The notes under the pieces: model-generated
Told to the model about the DNA's origin: nothing
Databases searched by the model: none
Seen by the model: only the letters and a program-made list of their open reading frames with translations
Assembly (NCBI RefSeq): GCF_004340965.1
Contig: NZ_SLYA01000002.1
Location: forward strand, 558,001-622,000
Origin: Sphingomonas sp. PP-CE-1A-559
GTDB lineage: Bacteria; Pseudomonadota; Alphaproteobacteria; Sphingomonadales; Sphingomonadaceae
Reading direction: 5' to 3'
DNA length: 64,000 nt
Shown here: positions 34,282 through 42,652 of the stretch, in pieces
How positions within the stretch are numbered: the first letter of the stretch is position 1
How the letters are laid out: each line of letters starts with the position of its first letter
Made by a program: the position numbers and the translations under genes

Positions 34282-34286
34282 AGCCG

Positions 34287-35003
34287 GTGCGGTTCGTCGA
34301 GACGTTTCACCTGTGGCCGTTCCTCGACACGGTGGTGAGCTATATCGCCGCGTTCGTGTTCGGGACGCTGATCGGGGCGGAGCGGCAATATCGCCAGCGC
34401 ACCGCGGGGTTGCGGACGAATACGCTGGTCGCGCTCGGTTCGGCGGCGTTCGTCGATCTCGGGCAGCGGCTGGGCGGGGACGTCGAGTCGATCCGGATCA
34501 TCGCCTATGTCGTGTCGGGGATTGGCTTCCTCGGTGCGGGCGTGATCATGAAGGAGGGGATGAACGTCCGCGGGCTGAACACCGCGGCGACCTTGTGGTG
34601 CTCGGCGGCGGTGGGGTCGTGCGCGGGGAGCGACATGATCGCGGAGGCGGGGTTGCTGACGTTCGTCGTGCTGCTGGCAAACACCGCGCTGCGGCCGCTG
34701 GTCGACGGGATCAACCGGATTCCGACCGAGGGGCGCACGATCGAGGCCACCTACAGCGTGATGGTGACGGTTGCGGCGGGGGATGCGGGGCCGATCGGCG
34801 ATCTGGTGGTCGAGCATCTGGAAGCTGCGCAGTTGCAGGTGGCGGAGCTGGACGTGACCGAGCGGGGGGAGGACCGGGTCGAGATCGCGGCGACTCTTGT
34901 GGCGACGAACGTGCCGGCGGAGGAGCTGGATGCGATCACGGATCACCTGGCGATGGTGCATGGGATCGAGCATGCGACCTGGCAGGCAAGGACGCACGAC
35001 TGA
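34287..35003 (+). CDS. MgtC/SapB family membrane protein
   Basis: A 238-residue inner-membrane protein. The N-terminal MgtC domain (about 15-140) has four to five helices and the family blocks G-T-L-I-G-A-E-R-Q, G-L-R-T-N-T-L-V-A-L-G, S-G-I-G-F-L-G-A-G-V-I and N-T-A-A-T-L-W-C-S-A-A-V-G. A cytosolic C-terminal ACT-like domain follows (about 150-235). MgtC proteins help growth at low magnesium and modulate the F-ATPase or transporters in some pathogens. It starts with GTG 5 bases after the peptidase stop, so co-transcription is likely, without a clear functional link. Confidence 0.9.
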   Translation: MRFVETFHLWPFLDTVVSYIAAFVFGTLIGAERQYRQRTAGLRTNTLVALGSAAFVDLGQRLGGDVESIRIIAYVVSGIGFLGAGVIMKEGMNVRGLNTAATLWCSAAVGSCAGSDMIAEAGLLTFVVLLANTALRPLVDGINRIPTEGRTIEATYSVMVTVAAGDAGPIGDLVVEHLEAAQLQVAELDVTERGEDRVEIAATLVATNVPAEELDAITDHLAMVHGIEHATWQARTHD

Positions 35004-35033
35004 CGCGGGAGCGGATCTCACCTTACATTCGAC

Positions 35034-35225
35034 ACCACCCCGGCGAAGGCCGGGGCCCAATTGGGAAACGTTGCTAACGGAGCGCGGTCCCCTGTTACTG
35101 CGACCTTTCCAATTGGGCCCCGGCCTCCGCCGGGGTGGTGCTACTATTGGAGTGGAGCGGAAAGAAGCGTGTTCCCCCGCGAAGGCGGGGGCCCAGACTG
35201 GGCTCCCGCCTTCGCGGGAGAACAC
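35034..35225. repeat. Composite palindromic repeat (type A pair then type B pair)
   Basis: 35034-35140 is a type A pair with a spacer containing gctaacggagcgcgg. 35170-35225 is a tight type B pair. The order is the reverse of that at 24634-24857. This fills most of the 365-bp gap before asd. Confidence 0.85.
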
Positions 35226-35368
35226 GGAAGGCAGGGGTGCCGTCTCCCAAGTCCGGCCAAACCTCCAACTCCCCAAAACTCCCCCTATCCGCGCAACAAG
35301 TCGAAAGCCGTTGGACCTCGCCGCGCAACGTCGGTACTGCCCGCCCCAAGTCCAATCGGAGTTAAGAC

Positions 35369-36394
35369 ATGGGTTATCGGGTGGTGGTCGCAGGGGCGAC
35401 CGGCAATGTCGGGCGTGAGATCCTCAACATCCTGGCGGAGCGCGAGTTTCCGGCGGACGAGATCGCCTGCGTCGCGTCGTCGCGCAGCCAGGGGTTGATG
35501 GTCGACTATGGCGACACCGGCAAGCAGATCAAATGCACGAACATCGAGCATTTCGACTGGAACGGCTGGGACATGGCGCTGTTCGCGATCGGCTCCGAGG
35601 GTTCGGCGATCTACGCGCCGATCGCTGCCGCCGCCGGCTGCGTGGTGATCGACAATTCGTCGCTGTACCGCATGGATCCCGACGTGCCGCTGATCGTGCC
35701 CGAGGTGAACCCCGAGGCGATCGACGGCTACAAGGTCCGCAACATCATCGCCAACCCGAACTGCTCGACCGCGCAGATGGTCGTCGCGCTGAAGCCGTTG
35801 CACGACGCCGCGAAGATCCTGCGCGTGGTCGTCTCGACCTACCAGTCGGTCTCCGGCGCGGGCAAGGCGGGCATGGACGAGCTGTTCGAGCAGAGCCGCA
35901 ACATCTTCGTCGGCGATCCGGCCGAGCCCAAGCTGTTCACCAAGCAGATCGCCTTCAACGTGATCCCGCACATCGACAGCTTCCTCGACGACGGCTCGAC
36001 CAAGGAAGAGTGGAAGATGGTCGTCGAGACCAAAAAGATCCTCGACAAGAAGATCAAGGTCACCGCGACCTGCGTCCGCGTGCCGGTGTTCGTCGGTCAT
36101 TCGGAAGCGATCAACATCGAGTTCGAGAACGAGATCACGGCCGAGGAAGCGCAGAACATACTCCGCGAGGCGCCCGGCATCATGCTGGTCGATAAGCGCG
36201 AGGACGGCGGCTACATCACGCCGATCGAGTGCGTCGGCGACTTCGCGACGTACATCAGCCGCGTGCGCGAGGATCCGACCGTCGAGAACGGCCTGAACTT
36301 GTGGTGCGTTAGCGACAACCTCCGCAAGGGTGCGGCGCTGAACGCAGTGCAGATCGCCGAGCTGCTCGGGCGACGGCACCTGCAGAAGGCGTAG
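35369..36394 (+). CDS. asd: Aspartate-semialdehyde dehydrogenase
   Basis: This enzyme reduces aspartyl phosphate to aspartate semialdehyde, the branch point to lysine/diaminopimelate, threonine and methionine. The 341-residue length is normal. The NADP-binding start is V-A-G-A-T-G-N-V-G; the catalytic Cys132 lies in N-P-N-C-S-T-A-Q; the substrate-binding block R-V-P-V-F-V-G-H-S with the catalytic His follows at about 235. It has its own terminator and no operon partner. Confidence 0.96.
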   Translation: MGYRVVVAGATGNVGREILNILAEREFPADEIACVASSRSQGLMVDYGDTGKQIKCTNIEHFDWNGWDMALFAIGSEGSAIYAPIAAAAGCVVIDNSSLYRMDPDVPLIVPEVNPEAIDGYKVRNIIANPNCSTAQMVVALKPLHDAAKILRVVVSTYQSVSGAGKAGMDELFEQSRNIFVGDPAEPKLFTKQIAFNVIPHIDSFLDDGSTKEEWKMVVETKKILDKKIKVTATCVRVPVFVGHSEAINIEFENEITAEEAQNILREAPGIMLVDKREDGGYITPIECVGDFATYISRVREDPTVENGLNLWCVSDNLRKGAALNAVQIAELLGRRHLQKA

Positions 36395-36440
36395 TCGGGC
36401 GGGGCCATCGCGCCTCCATCACGCTCCAAACGACCGATCG

Positions 36441-36477
36441 AAACCGCGTCGTCACCCCCGTGTGACGGCGCGGTTTT
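36441..36477 (+). terminator. Terminator of asd
   Basis: A 15-bp stem (36441-36455 with 36462-36476, one T-G wobble) and a 6-base loop are followed by T residues. Confidence 0.85.
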
Positions 36478-36539
36478 GCGATTCGCGTCCGATGACGAGC
36501 GCGAGCGGCGAAAGGCACCGATCGAACCAAATCGCGGTG

Positions 36540-36853
36540 AATTTACTTGGGCGGTTGGATAGCGACCAATTTGGATGTGATCATTAACGATCCAAAATAC
36601 CGGATACAGCAACAGTCTGGTCGCAAACGCGATCTATGCAACAAGAACGGTTTTATCTTCCGATCGATATGGATTGAAGTTGTGTAGAATAACGATAACT
36701 TGCTTTGTCTGTTCCGTATTTATGCTTATTTATTACGGTAACAGACTGTTAGTATTACAGGGGTGAACATCCTCCCGTTCCGATAGTCGAATCTAGAGTT
36801 CGACGATGCGGAAAATCAGGGCTGCTGTTGCAGTCGTCAGTGGAGGTTGTTTG
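36540..36853 (+). promoter_or_regulatory. AT-rich leader upstream of the adhesin gene
   Basis: After the asd terminator the sequence changes to AT-rich DNA for about 250 bases (for example tatttatgcttatttattacgg), in sharp contrast with the surrounding GC-rich genome. A GGAGG ribosome site at 36842-36846 lies 7 bases before the adhesin ATG. The low GC could reflect a promoter or silencing region bound by a nucleoid protein; no specific operator is recognised. Confidence 0.45.
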
Positions 36854-39800
36854 ATGTCCAACGCGTTTGTTCGCCCGCAAGATCGAGACGCCGTGACGCC
36901 GACTGGCGCCAAGACGTTCGCTTCGCATCCTGCAAAGTCGCCCACCTTTGCCCGCACGCTGCGCCGCCTGCGCGATGGCGCTTCGCTGATCGGGCTGGCG
37001 ACCACGTCGCTGTTCGCGACCCAAGCGGCTTCAGCGCAGACAGCCACGCCGAACATCGTCAGCGTATGCTCGGGCGTCAGCCTGCCACGCTCGGTCGTCA
37101 CGGATATCCTGACCCCGGTGGTCAACGGAATCGTCACGCCGATCCAGAACACGGTCAACCCCATCACCGGGGGCATCAACACGTTGCTGCCGCTGCTTGG
37201 TGTGCCGACGCTCGGCATCAACGCATCCGCGCTTCTGACAAATGCGGCGGCGGGCAACAACATCACGTTGCAGGTGCTCAACGCCAACGGACAGCTCGTC
37301 GGACCGGCGGACCGCTGCGATACGCAGGCGGACAGTTTCACGTTGCGGACGCCGGCCGGCATCGCGATCGGCGGCAATCGGATCACCGGGCTCGGCGCGA
37401 CCGGCGCCGAAGCGTCTGCAGGAGAGGGAAATTCGATCGCATTCGGTAACAGAGCGCTGACCAGCGCGACCGCGCTCGGCTCGATCGCGCTCGGCACCGG
37501 ATCGACGGTCGGCGCCAATGCAACCGGCGCGATCGCTTTGGGTACGGGAGCGATCGCGACCGGCGCGAACGGCGTCGCGCTCGGTGCAGGCAGCGTCGCC
37601 GCACGCGGACCGCTGGCAGGCTACACCGCGATCGGGCTCGCTGTTCCCCAGAACTCGGCCGGCGAAGTCTCGGTCGGTGCGGTCGGCGGCGAGCGCCAGA
37701 TCACCAACGTCGCGGCGGGCACCGCGGCAACCGATGCGGTCAACGTCGCCCAGCTCACCGGCGTCCAGGCGCAGATCGGCACGCTCGCAAGCGGTGCGGT
37801 CCAATATGACGGTGCGACCCGCACCAGCGTGACGCTGGGGGGAGCCGGTACCGGCGCGCCGGCGGTGGCGCTCCGCAACGTTGCGGCAGGCACGCTCGGC
37901 GCGGCATCGACCGACGCCGTCAACGGCAGCCAGCTGTTCGCGACCAACACCAATGTCTCGAACCTGACGACCAACATCAGCAACGGCGCGATCGGCGCGC
38001 TGCAATATTCCAACGCCGCGACGCCGACCGTCCCGAATGGTGGCGTTCCCTCCAACGACGCTGCGCTGGTCGGTGTCGCGGCGGGTCCGGTCGGGCTGCA
38101 CAATGTCGCCAATGGCGTCGTTGCCACCGGATCGACCGATGCGGTCAACGGCGGGCAATTGTCGACTGTGACGGATCAGGTCGGCACGCTGGCCGGGCTC
38201 GCCGTCCAGTATGACGACGCGACGCGGACGCGGGCGACGCTTGGCGGCGTGGGCACGGGTGCAGCGCCCGTCGCGCTCGGCAACGTCGCGGCCGGCACGC
38301 TCGGTGCGACCTCGACCGATGCGGTCAACGGCAGCCAGCTGTTCGCGACGAACACCAACGTCACCAACACCAACACCGCGCTGACCAACCTGACGACCAA
38401 CATCACCAATGGCGGGATCGGCGCGCTGCAATATTCGAACGCGGCGACGCCGACCGTGCCGAACGGTGGCGTTCCGACCAACGACGTCGCGCTGGTCGGT
38501 GCAACGGCAGGACCGGTAGCTCTGCACAACGTAGCCGATGGCACTGTCGCGACCGGATCGACCGACGCCGTGAATGGCGGTCAGCTTGCCACGGTGACCG
38601 GCCAGGTCGGCAACCTCGCGGCGCTGTCGGTCCAGTATGACGACGCGACGCGGGCTCGCGTCACGCTGGGTGGTCTCGGCACGGGGGCTGCTCCGGTGGC
38701 GATCGGCAACGTCGCGGCGGGTGCGCTCGGCGCGACTTCGACCGACGCGGTCAACGGCAGCCAGCTGTTCGCGACCAACACCAACGTCACCAACCTGACG
38801 ACCAACATCGCCAATGGTGCGATCGGTGCGCTGCAATATTCCAGCGCGGGTGCACCGACCACGCCGAACGGTGGCGTGCCGTCGAACGATGCGACGTTGG
38901 TGGGCGGTGCCGCCGGCGCGGTCGCTCTGCACAATGTCGCGGATGGCAGTGTCGCGGTGGGTTCGACCGACGCGGTCAATGGCGGTCAGCTTGCCCTGGT
39001 CTCGGGGCAGGTCGGCACGCTGAACGGTTTGGCGGTGCAGTATGACGATCTCAGCCGGTCGCGCGTGACCTTCGGCGGGACTGGTGCGGCACCTGTGGTG
39101 CTCGGCAACGTCGCGGCGGGGACGCTGGGCGCCGCCTCGCTCGAGGCGGTGAACGGCAGCCAGCTGTTCACGACCAACGCCAACGTCACCAACACCAACA
39201 CCGCGCTCACCAACCTCACGACCAACATCGCCAATGGCGGGATCGGCGCGGTGCAATATTCCAACGCCGCGACGCCGACCACGCCCAATGGCGGCGTGCC
39301 GAGCAACGACGTCGCGCTGGTCGGTGCGGCGGCTGGCCCGGTCGGATTGCACAATGTCGCGAATGGCAATGTCGCGGCGGGATCGACCGACGCGGTCAAC
39401 GGTGGTCAGCTCGCCAGCGTCTCCGGACAGGTCAGTGGCCTGTCCGCACTCGCGGTCCAGTATGACGATGTCGGCCGCTCGCGGATCACGCTTGGCGGCG
39501 TCGGGACCGGTGCGGCGCCCGTCGTGATCGGCAACGTTGCGGCAGGCACGCTCGGTGCGACCTCGACCGATGCGGTCAACGGCAGCCAGCTGTTCGCGAC
39601 CAACACCAACGTCACCAACCTGACGACAAGCATTGCGAATGGCGCGATCGGTGCGCTGCAATATTCGAGCGCAGGTGCACCGACCACGCCGAATGGCGGC
39701 GTACCGTCGAACGACGTGACGCTCGTCGGGGGTGCCGCTGGTGCCGTCGCCTTGCACAATGTCGGCAACGGCGTGGTTGCGGCCGGCTCGACCGATGCGG

Positions 39801-41542
39801 TCAACGGCGGCCAGCTGGCAACCGTCTCCGGCCAGGTCGGCAATCTCGCCGCGCTGTCGGTGCAGTATGACGATCCGACCCGGACGCGCGTGACCTTCGG
39901 TGGAGCAGGGGCCGCTCCGGTCGTGCTCGGCAACGTCGCGGCGGGAACGCTCGCGGCAGGGTCGACCGAAGCGGTGAACGGCGGACAGCTCGTCGGGCTA
40001 GGCACCTCCGTCGCGGCGGGTCTGGGTGGCCTGTCGAGCTACGACGCGGCGACCAACCGCGTGCTGGCCTCGATCGGGTTCGGCGGGGTGCAATATGGCA
40101 ACGTCCAGTCGGTCTTCGACGCGGTCGATGGTGCGATCAACGGCGGTGCGGGCATCCGGTATTTCCGGGTTCTCTCGACCCGCGGCGACAGTGTCGTGAC
40201 CGGTACCGACAGCATCGCGATCGGTCCGGAAGCGACCGCGACCGCGGACAACAGCGTCGCCATCGGCACCGGATCCTCGGCGCTTCGTGGCGGTACGCTT
40301 GGCTATGCCGCGCTGGGTCTTACAGGCTTGCAGAACTCGGTCGGTGAAGTGTCGGTCGGGTCGGCCGGTGGCGCTCGGCAGATCACCAACGTTGCGGCAG
40401 GCACCGCGGCGACAGATGCCGCCAATGTCGGCCAGGTCGCAGGCGTCGCGGCGCAGGTCGCGGCCTTGGGCACCACGACCGTCCAGTACGACAACGGGAC
40501 GAAGAACTCGATCACGCTCGGCGGTGCCGGCGGGACGGTCATCACCAACGTCGCCGCCGGCAACGTTGCCGCCGGGTCTACCGACGCGGTCAACGGCGCG
40601 CAGCTCGCGGCGACCAACACGCAGGTGGCGAACAACACGACCGCGATCACCAACCTGGGCAACCAGATCAGCAACGGTGCGACCGGGCCGGTGCAATACT
40701 CCAACCCCGGCAGCGCCACCACGCCGAACGGTGGCACGAAGACCAACGACCTGACGCTGGTCGGTGCGGCGGCCGGTCCGGTCGGGCTGCACAACGTCGC
40801 TGGCGGCTCGATTGCGGCCGGCTCGACCGACGCGGTCAATGGCGGGCAGGTCTATGCCCTGGCGCTGACGGCGGTGAACGCGGTGTCGTACAACACCGAC
40901 GCGAACGGCGCGCGGACCAACACCGTGACGCTGGCGGGCGGCAATGCAGCAGCGCCGGTGACGATCGCCAACGTGGCCGCCGGTACGGTCGCGGCGGGGT
41001 CCGCCGAAGCGGTGAACGGTGGCCAGCTCTACACCACCAACCAGGCGGTCGCGGCGGCGCAGGGCACCGCGAACAGCGCGCTCGCGCTGGGTAGCAACTC
41101 GGTGCAATACGGTCCTTCGCGTACCAACGTGACGTTCAACGCAGGCGGTCAGGCGACCGTTCTGAGCAACGTCGCGGCGGGCGTTTCGACCACCGACGCG
41201 GTCAATGTCGGGCAGCTGAACTCGGGCATCAACTCCGCGGTGACGCAGGCGAACGCCTATACCGACGGGCGGATCGCGGCGCTCGACTTCGATCTGCGCA
41301 ACCTCCGTCGGGACAGCTTCGCCGGGACCTCCAACGCGCTGGCAGCAGCCGGCCTCCCGCAGGCGTATGAAGCGGGCAAGGGGATGATCGCGATGGGTGG
41401 CGGCACCTATGCCGGCCAGTCGGCGGTCGCGGTCGGGATGTCGAAGGCGTTCAGCGATGGCCACACGGTCGTCAAGCTGAGCGGCACCTACGACTCGCAG
41501 GGCCGTGCCGGTGCATCGGGCGGGATCGGGTATCAGTTCTGA
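36854..41542 (+). CDS. Trimeric autotransporter adhesin (YadA-like)
   Basis: A 1562-residue outer-membrane adhesin. The N-terminus is long and basic with a hydrophobic segment ending A-S-A-Q-T at about residue 62, an extended signal peptide. Head repeats with A-I-A-L-G and S-x-A-L-G occupy about 190-290. Many stalk/neck units follow, each with S-T-D-A-V-N-G-x-Q-L. Within them a module of about 135-142 residues (V-Q-Y-D-D to G-Q-V-G-N-L) is repeated at least five times between nucleotides 37798 and 40000, with alternating lengths of about 405 and 426 bases. The C-terminal YadA anchor (about 75 residues, ending G-I-G-Y-Q-F) forms the 12-stranded trimeric barrel. The start at 36854 has GGAGG 7 bases upstream. 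Confidence 0.95.
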   Translation: MSNAFVRPQDRDAVTPTGAKTFASHPAKSPTFARTLRRLRDGASLIGLATTSLFATQAASAQTATPNIVSVCSGVSLPRSVVTDILTPVVNGIVTPIQNTVNPITGGINTLLPLLGVPTLGINASALLTNAAAGNNITLQVLNANGQLVGPADRCDTQADSFTLRTPAGIAIGGNRITGLGATGAEASAGEGNSIAFGNRALTSATALGSIALGTGSTVGANATGAIALGTGAIATGANGVALGAGSVAARGPLAGYTAIGLAVPQNSAGEVSVGAVGGERQITNVAAGTAATDAVNVAQLTGVQAQIGTLASGAVQYDGATRTSVTLGGAGTGAPAVALRNVAAGTLGAASTDAVNGSQLFATNTNVSNLTTNISNGAIGALQYSNAATPTVPNGGVPSNDAALVGVAAGPVGLHNVANGVVATGSTDAVNGGQLSTVTDQVGTLAGLAVQYDDATRTRATLGGVGTGAAPVALGNVAAGTLGATSTDAVNGSQLFATNTNVTNTNTALTNLTTNITNGGIGALQYSNAATPTVPNGGVPTNDVALVGATAGPVALHNVADGTVATGSTDAVNGGQLATVTGQVGNLAALSVQYDDATRARVTLGGLGTGAAPVAIGNVAAGALGATSTDAVNGSQLFATNTNVTNLTTNIANGAIGALQYSSAGAPTTPNGGVPSNDATLVGGAAGAVALHNVADGSVAVGSTDAVNGGQLALVSGQVGTLNGLAVQYDDLSRSRVTFGGTGAAPVVLGNVAAGTLGAASLEAVNGSQLFTTNANVTNTNTALTNLTTNIANGGIGAVQYSNAATPTTPNGGVPSNDVALVGAAAGPVGLHNVANGNVAAGSTDAVNGGQLASVSGQVSGLSALAVQYDDVGRSRITLGGVGTGAAPVVIGNVAAGTLGATSTDAVNGSQLFATNTNVTNLTTSIANGAIGALQYSSAGAPTTPNGGVPSNDVTLVGGAAGAVALHNVGNGVVAAGSTDAVNGGQLATVSGQVGNLAALSVQYDDPTRTRVTFGGAGAAPVVLGNVAAGTLAAGSTEAVNGGQLVGLGTSVAAGLGGLSSYDAATNRVLASIGFGGVQYGNVQSVFDAVDGAINGGAGIRYFRVLSTRGDSVVTGTDSIAIGPEATATADNSVAIGTGSSALRGGTLGYAALGLTGLQNSVGEVSVGSAGGARQITNVAAGTAATDAANVGQVAGVAAQVAALGTTTVQYDNGTKNSITLGGAGGTVITNVAAGNVAAGSTDAVNGAQLAATNTQVANNTTAITNLGNQISNGATGPVQYSNPGSATTPNGGTKTNDLTLVGAAAGPVGLHNVAGGSIAAGSTDAVNGGQVYALALTAVNAVSYNTDANGARTNTVTLAGGNAAAPVTIANVAAGTVAAGSAEAVNGGQLYTTNQAVAAAQGTANSALALGSNSVQYGPSRTNVTFNAGGQATVLSNVAAGVSTTDAVNVGQLNSGINSAVTQANAYTDGRIAALDFDLRNLRRDSFAGTSNALAAAGLPQAYEAGKGMIAMGGGTYAGQSAVAVGMSKAFSDGHTVVKLSGTYDSQGRAGASGGIGYQF

Positions 41543-41562
41543 TCCTGTCTTTCGAAGTTGGG

Positions 41563-41590
41563 AACGGGCGGCCTTCGGGTCGCCCGTTTT
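41563..41590 (+). terminator. Terminator of the adhesin gene
   Basis: An 11-bp stem (41563-41573 with 41578-41588) closed by a TTCG tetraloop and followed by T residues, 20 bases after the stop. Confidence 0.9.
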
Positions 41591-41684
41591 CGTTTGAGGC
41601 TCAGGGGCGCTCGACGTTGGAGGCCGCGGAAGACGAGGGCGCGGGTTGACTTGGGCGGCGGCGGCTACGACTTGGCGGCGAACA

Positions 41685-42461
41685 ATGCAGGATGTTACCG
41701 TGGCCAGCACCCCGAGCGAGACGCAGTTTTTCGAGAGCTTCGACGGCACGCGGATCGCGTGGCGCGAGGTCGGCGACGGTCGGCCGGTGGTGCTGATCCA
41801 CGGCTATTTCTCCGATGCGAAGACCAACTGGATCCGCTACGGCCACGCGGCCAAGATCGCCGCCAAGGGCTTCCGGGTAATCATGCCGGACCTGCGCGCG
41901 CACGGCGAAAGCGCCAAGCCGCACGGGCTGGAGGCGTATCCGGCGGATGCGCTGACGCAGGACGGCCACGCGCTGATCGCGCATCTCGGGCTGACGGAGT
42001 ACGACCTTGGCGGCTATTCGCTGGGTGCGCGGACGACGTCGCGAATGCTGGCGACGGGCGCGACGCCGCGGCGGGTGATCTTCTCGGGCATGGGTCTCGA
42101 AGGGCTGACGCAGACGTCACGCCGCGCCGGGCATTTCCGCAATATCCTGACCAAGCTCGGGCAGCATGTGCAGGGTACGCCGGAGTGGCTGGCGGAGGCG
42201 TTCCTGAAGACGACGGGCGGCGATCCGGTCGCGTTGCTCGGTATCCTCGAGACGTTCGTCGATACGCCGCTCGAGTCCGTGAAGGCTATCCAGCAGCCGA
42301 CGTTGGTCGTGTGCGGAGGTGAGGATCAGGATAATGGTTCGGCACCGGACCTGGCGGCGGCATTGCCGAACGGGACGTATGTCGAGACTCCGGGCGGTCA
42401 TATGAGCGCGGTGGTGAAGCCCGAACTCGGCCAGGCGATCGCGGACTTTCTTGCAGATTAA
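41685..42461 (+). CDS. Alpha/beta hydrolase
   Basis: A 258-residue soluble hydrolase. The oxyanion segment is L-I-H-G-Y-F-S-D, the nucleophile Ser112 lies in G-G-Y-S-L-G-A, an acid Asp follows in G-G-E-D-Q-D, and His in P-G-G-H-M-S-A. The fold is that of small esterases and haloalkane-dehalogenase-like enzymes; the substrate is not indicated. I chose the ATG at 41685; the frame is open 13 codons upstream. No signal peptide. It is a single gene after the adhesin terminator. Confidence 0.85.
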   Translation: MQDVTVASTPSETQFFESFDGTRIAWREVGDGRPVVLIHGYFSDAKTNWIRYGHAAKIAAKGFRVIMPDLRAHGESAKPHGLEAYPADALTQDGHALIAHLGLTEYDLGGYSLGARTTSRMLATGATPRRVIFSGMGLEGLTQTSRRAGHFRNILTKLGQHVQGTPEWLAEAFLKTTGGDPVALLGILETFVDTPLESVKAIQQPTLVVCGGEDQDNGSAPDLAAALPNGTYVETPGGHMSAVVKPELGQAIADFLAD

Positions 42462-42477
42462 GACCAAACCGCGCGCC

Positions 42478-42572
42478 TCAAATCCGTCATCCTGACGAAA
42501 GTCAGGACCCAGGGTTACTGGCGCTGCCGGCCTTGGTTCTGGGTCCTGACTTTCGTCAGGATGACGGAAGAA
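42478..42572. repeat. Type D palindromic repeat pair
   Basis: Head-to-head copies of gtcatcctgacgaaagtcag-gaccca and its inverse surround a 30-base spacer. Each arm itself contains ctgacgaaagtcag, a small hairpin. This family occurs only here in the window. Confidence 0.85.
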
Positions 42573-42652
42573 GGATAGGATTGCGCTCGGCATCGTGGGT
42601 TGACCGTCGCGCGCCGGACCAGCAATTACAGCCCCATAAAAAGGGGATGACG

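Noticed and set aside
37031..39757. A long minus-strand open frame (about 900 codons) and further long minus-strand frames opposite the adhesin gene
   Set aside because: They are mirror images of the repetitive, GC-rich adhesin coding sequence, have Arg-rich low-complexity translations and no ribosome sites.
37798..40000. Regularly spaced DNA repeats that might suggest a CRISPR array
   Set aside because: The period is over 400 bases, the repeats are coding and in frame, and there are no short unique spacers.
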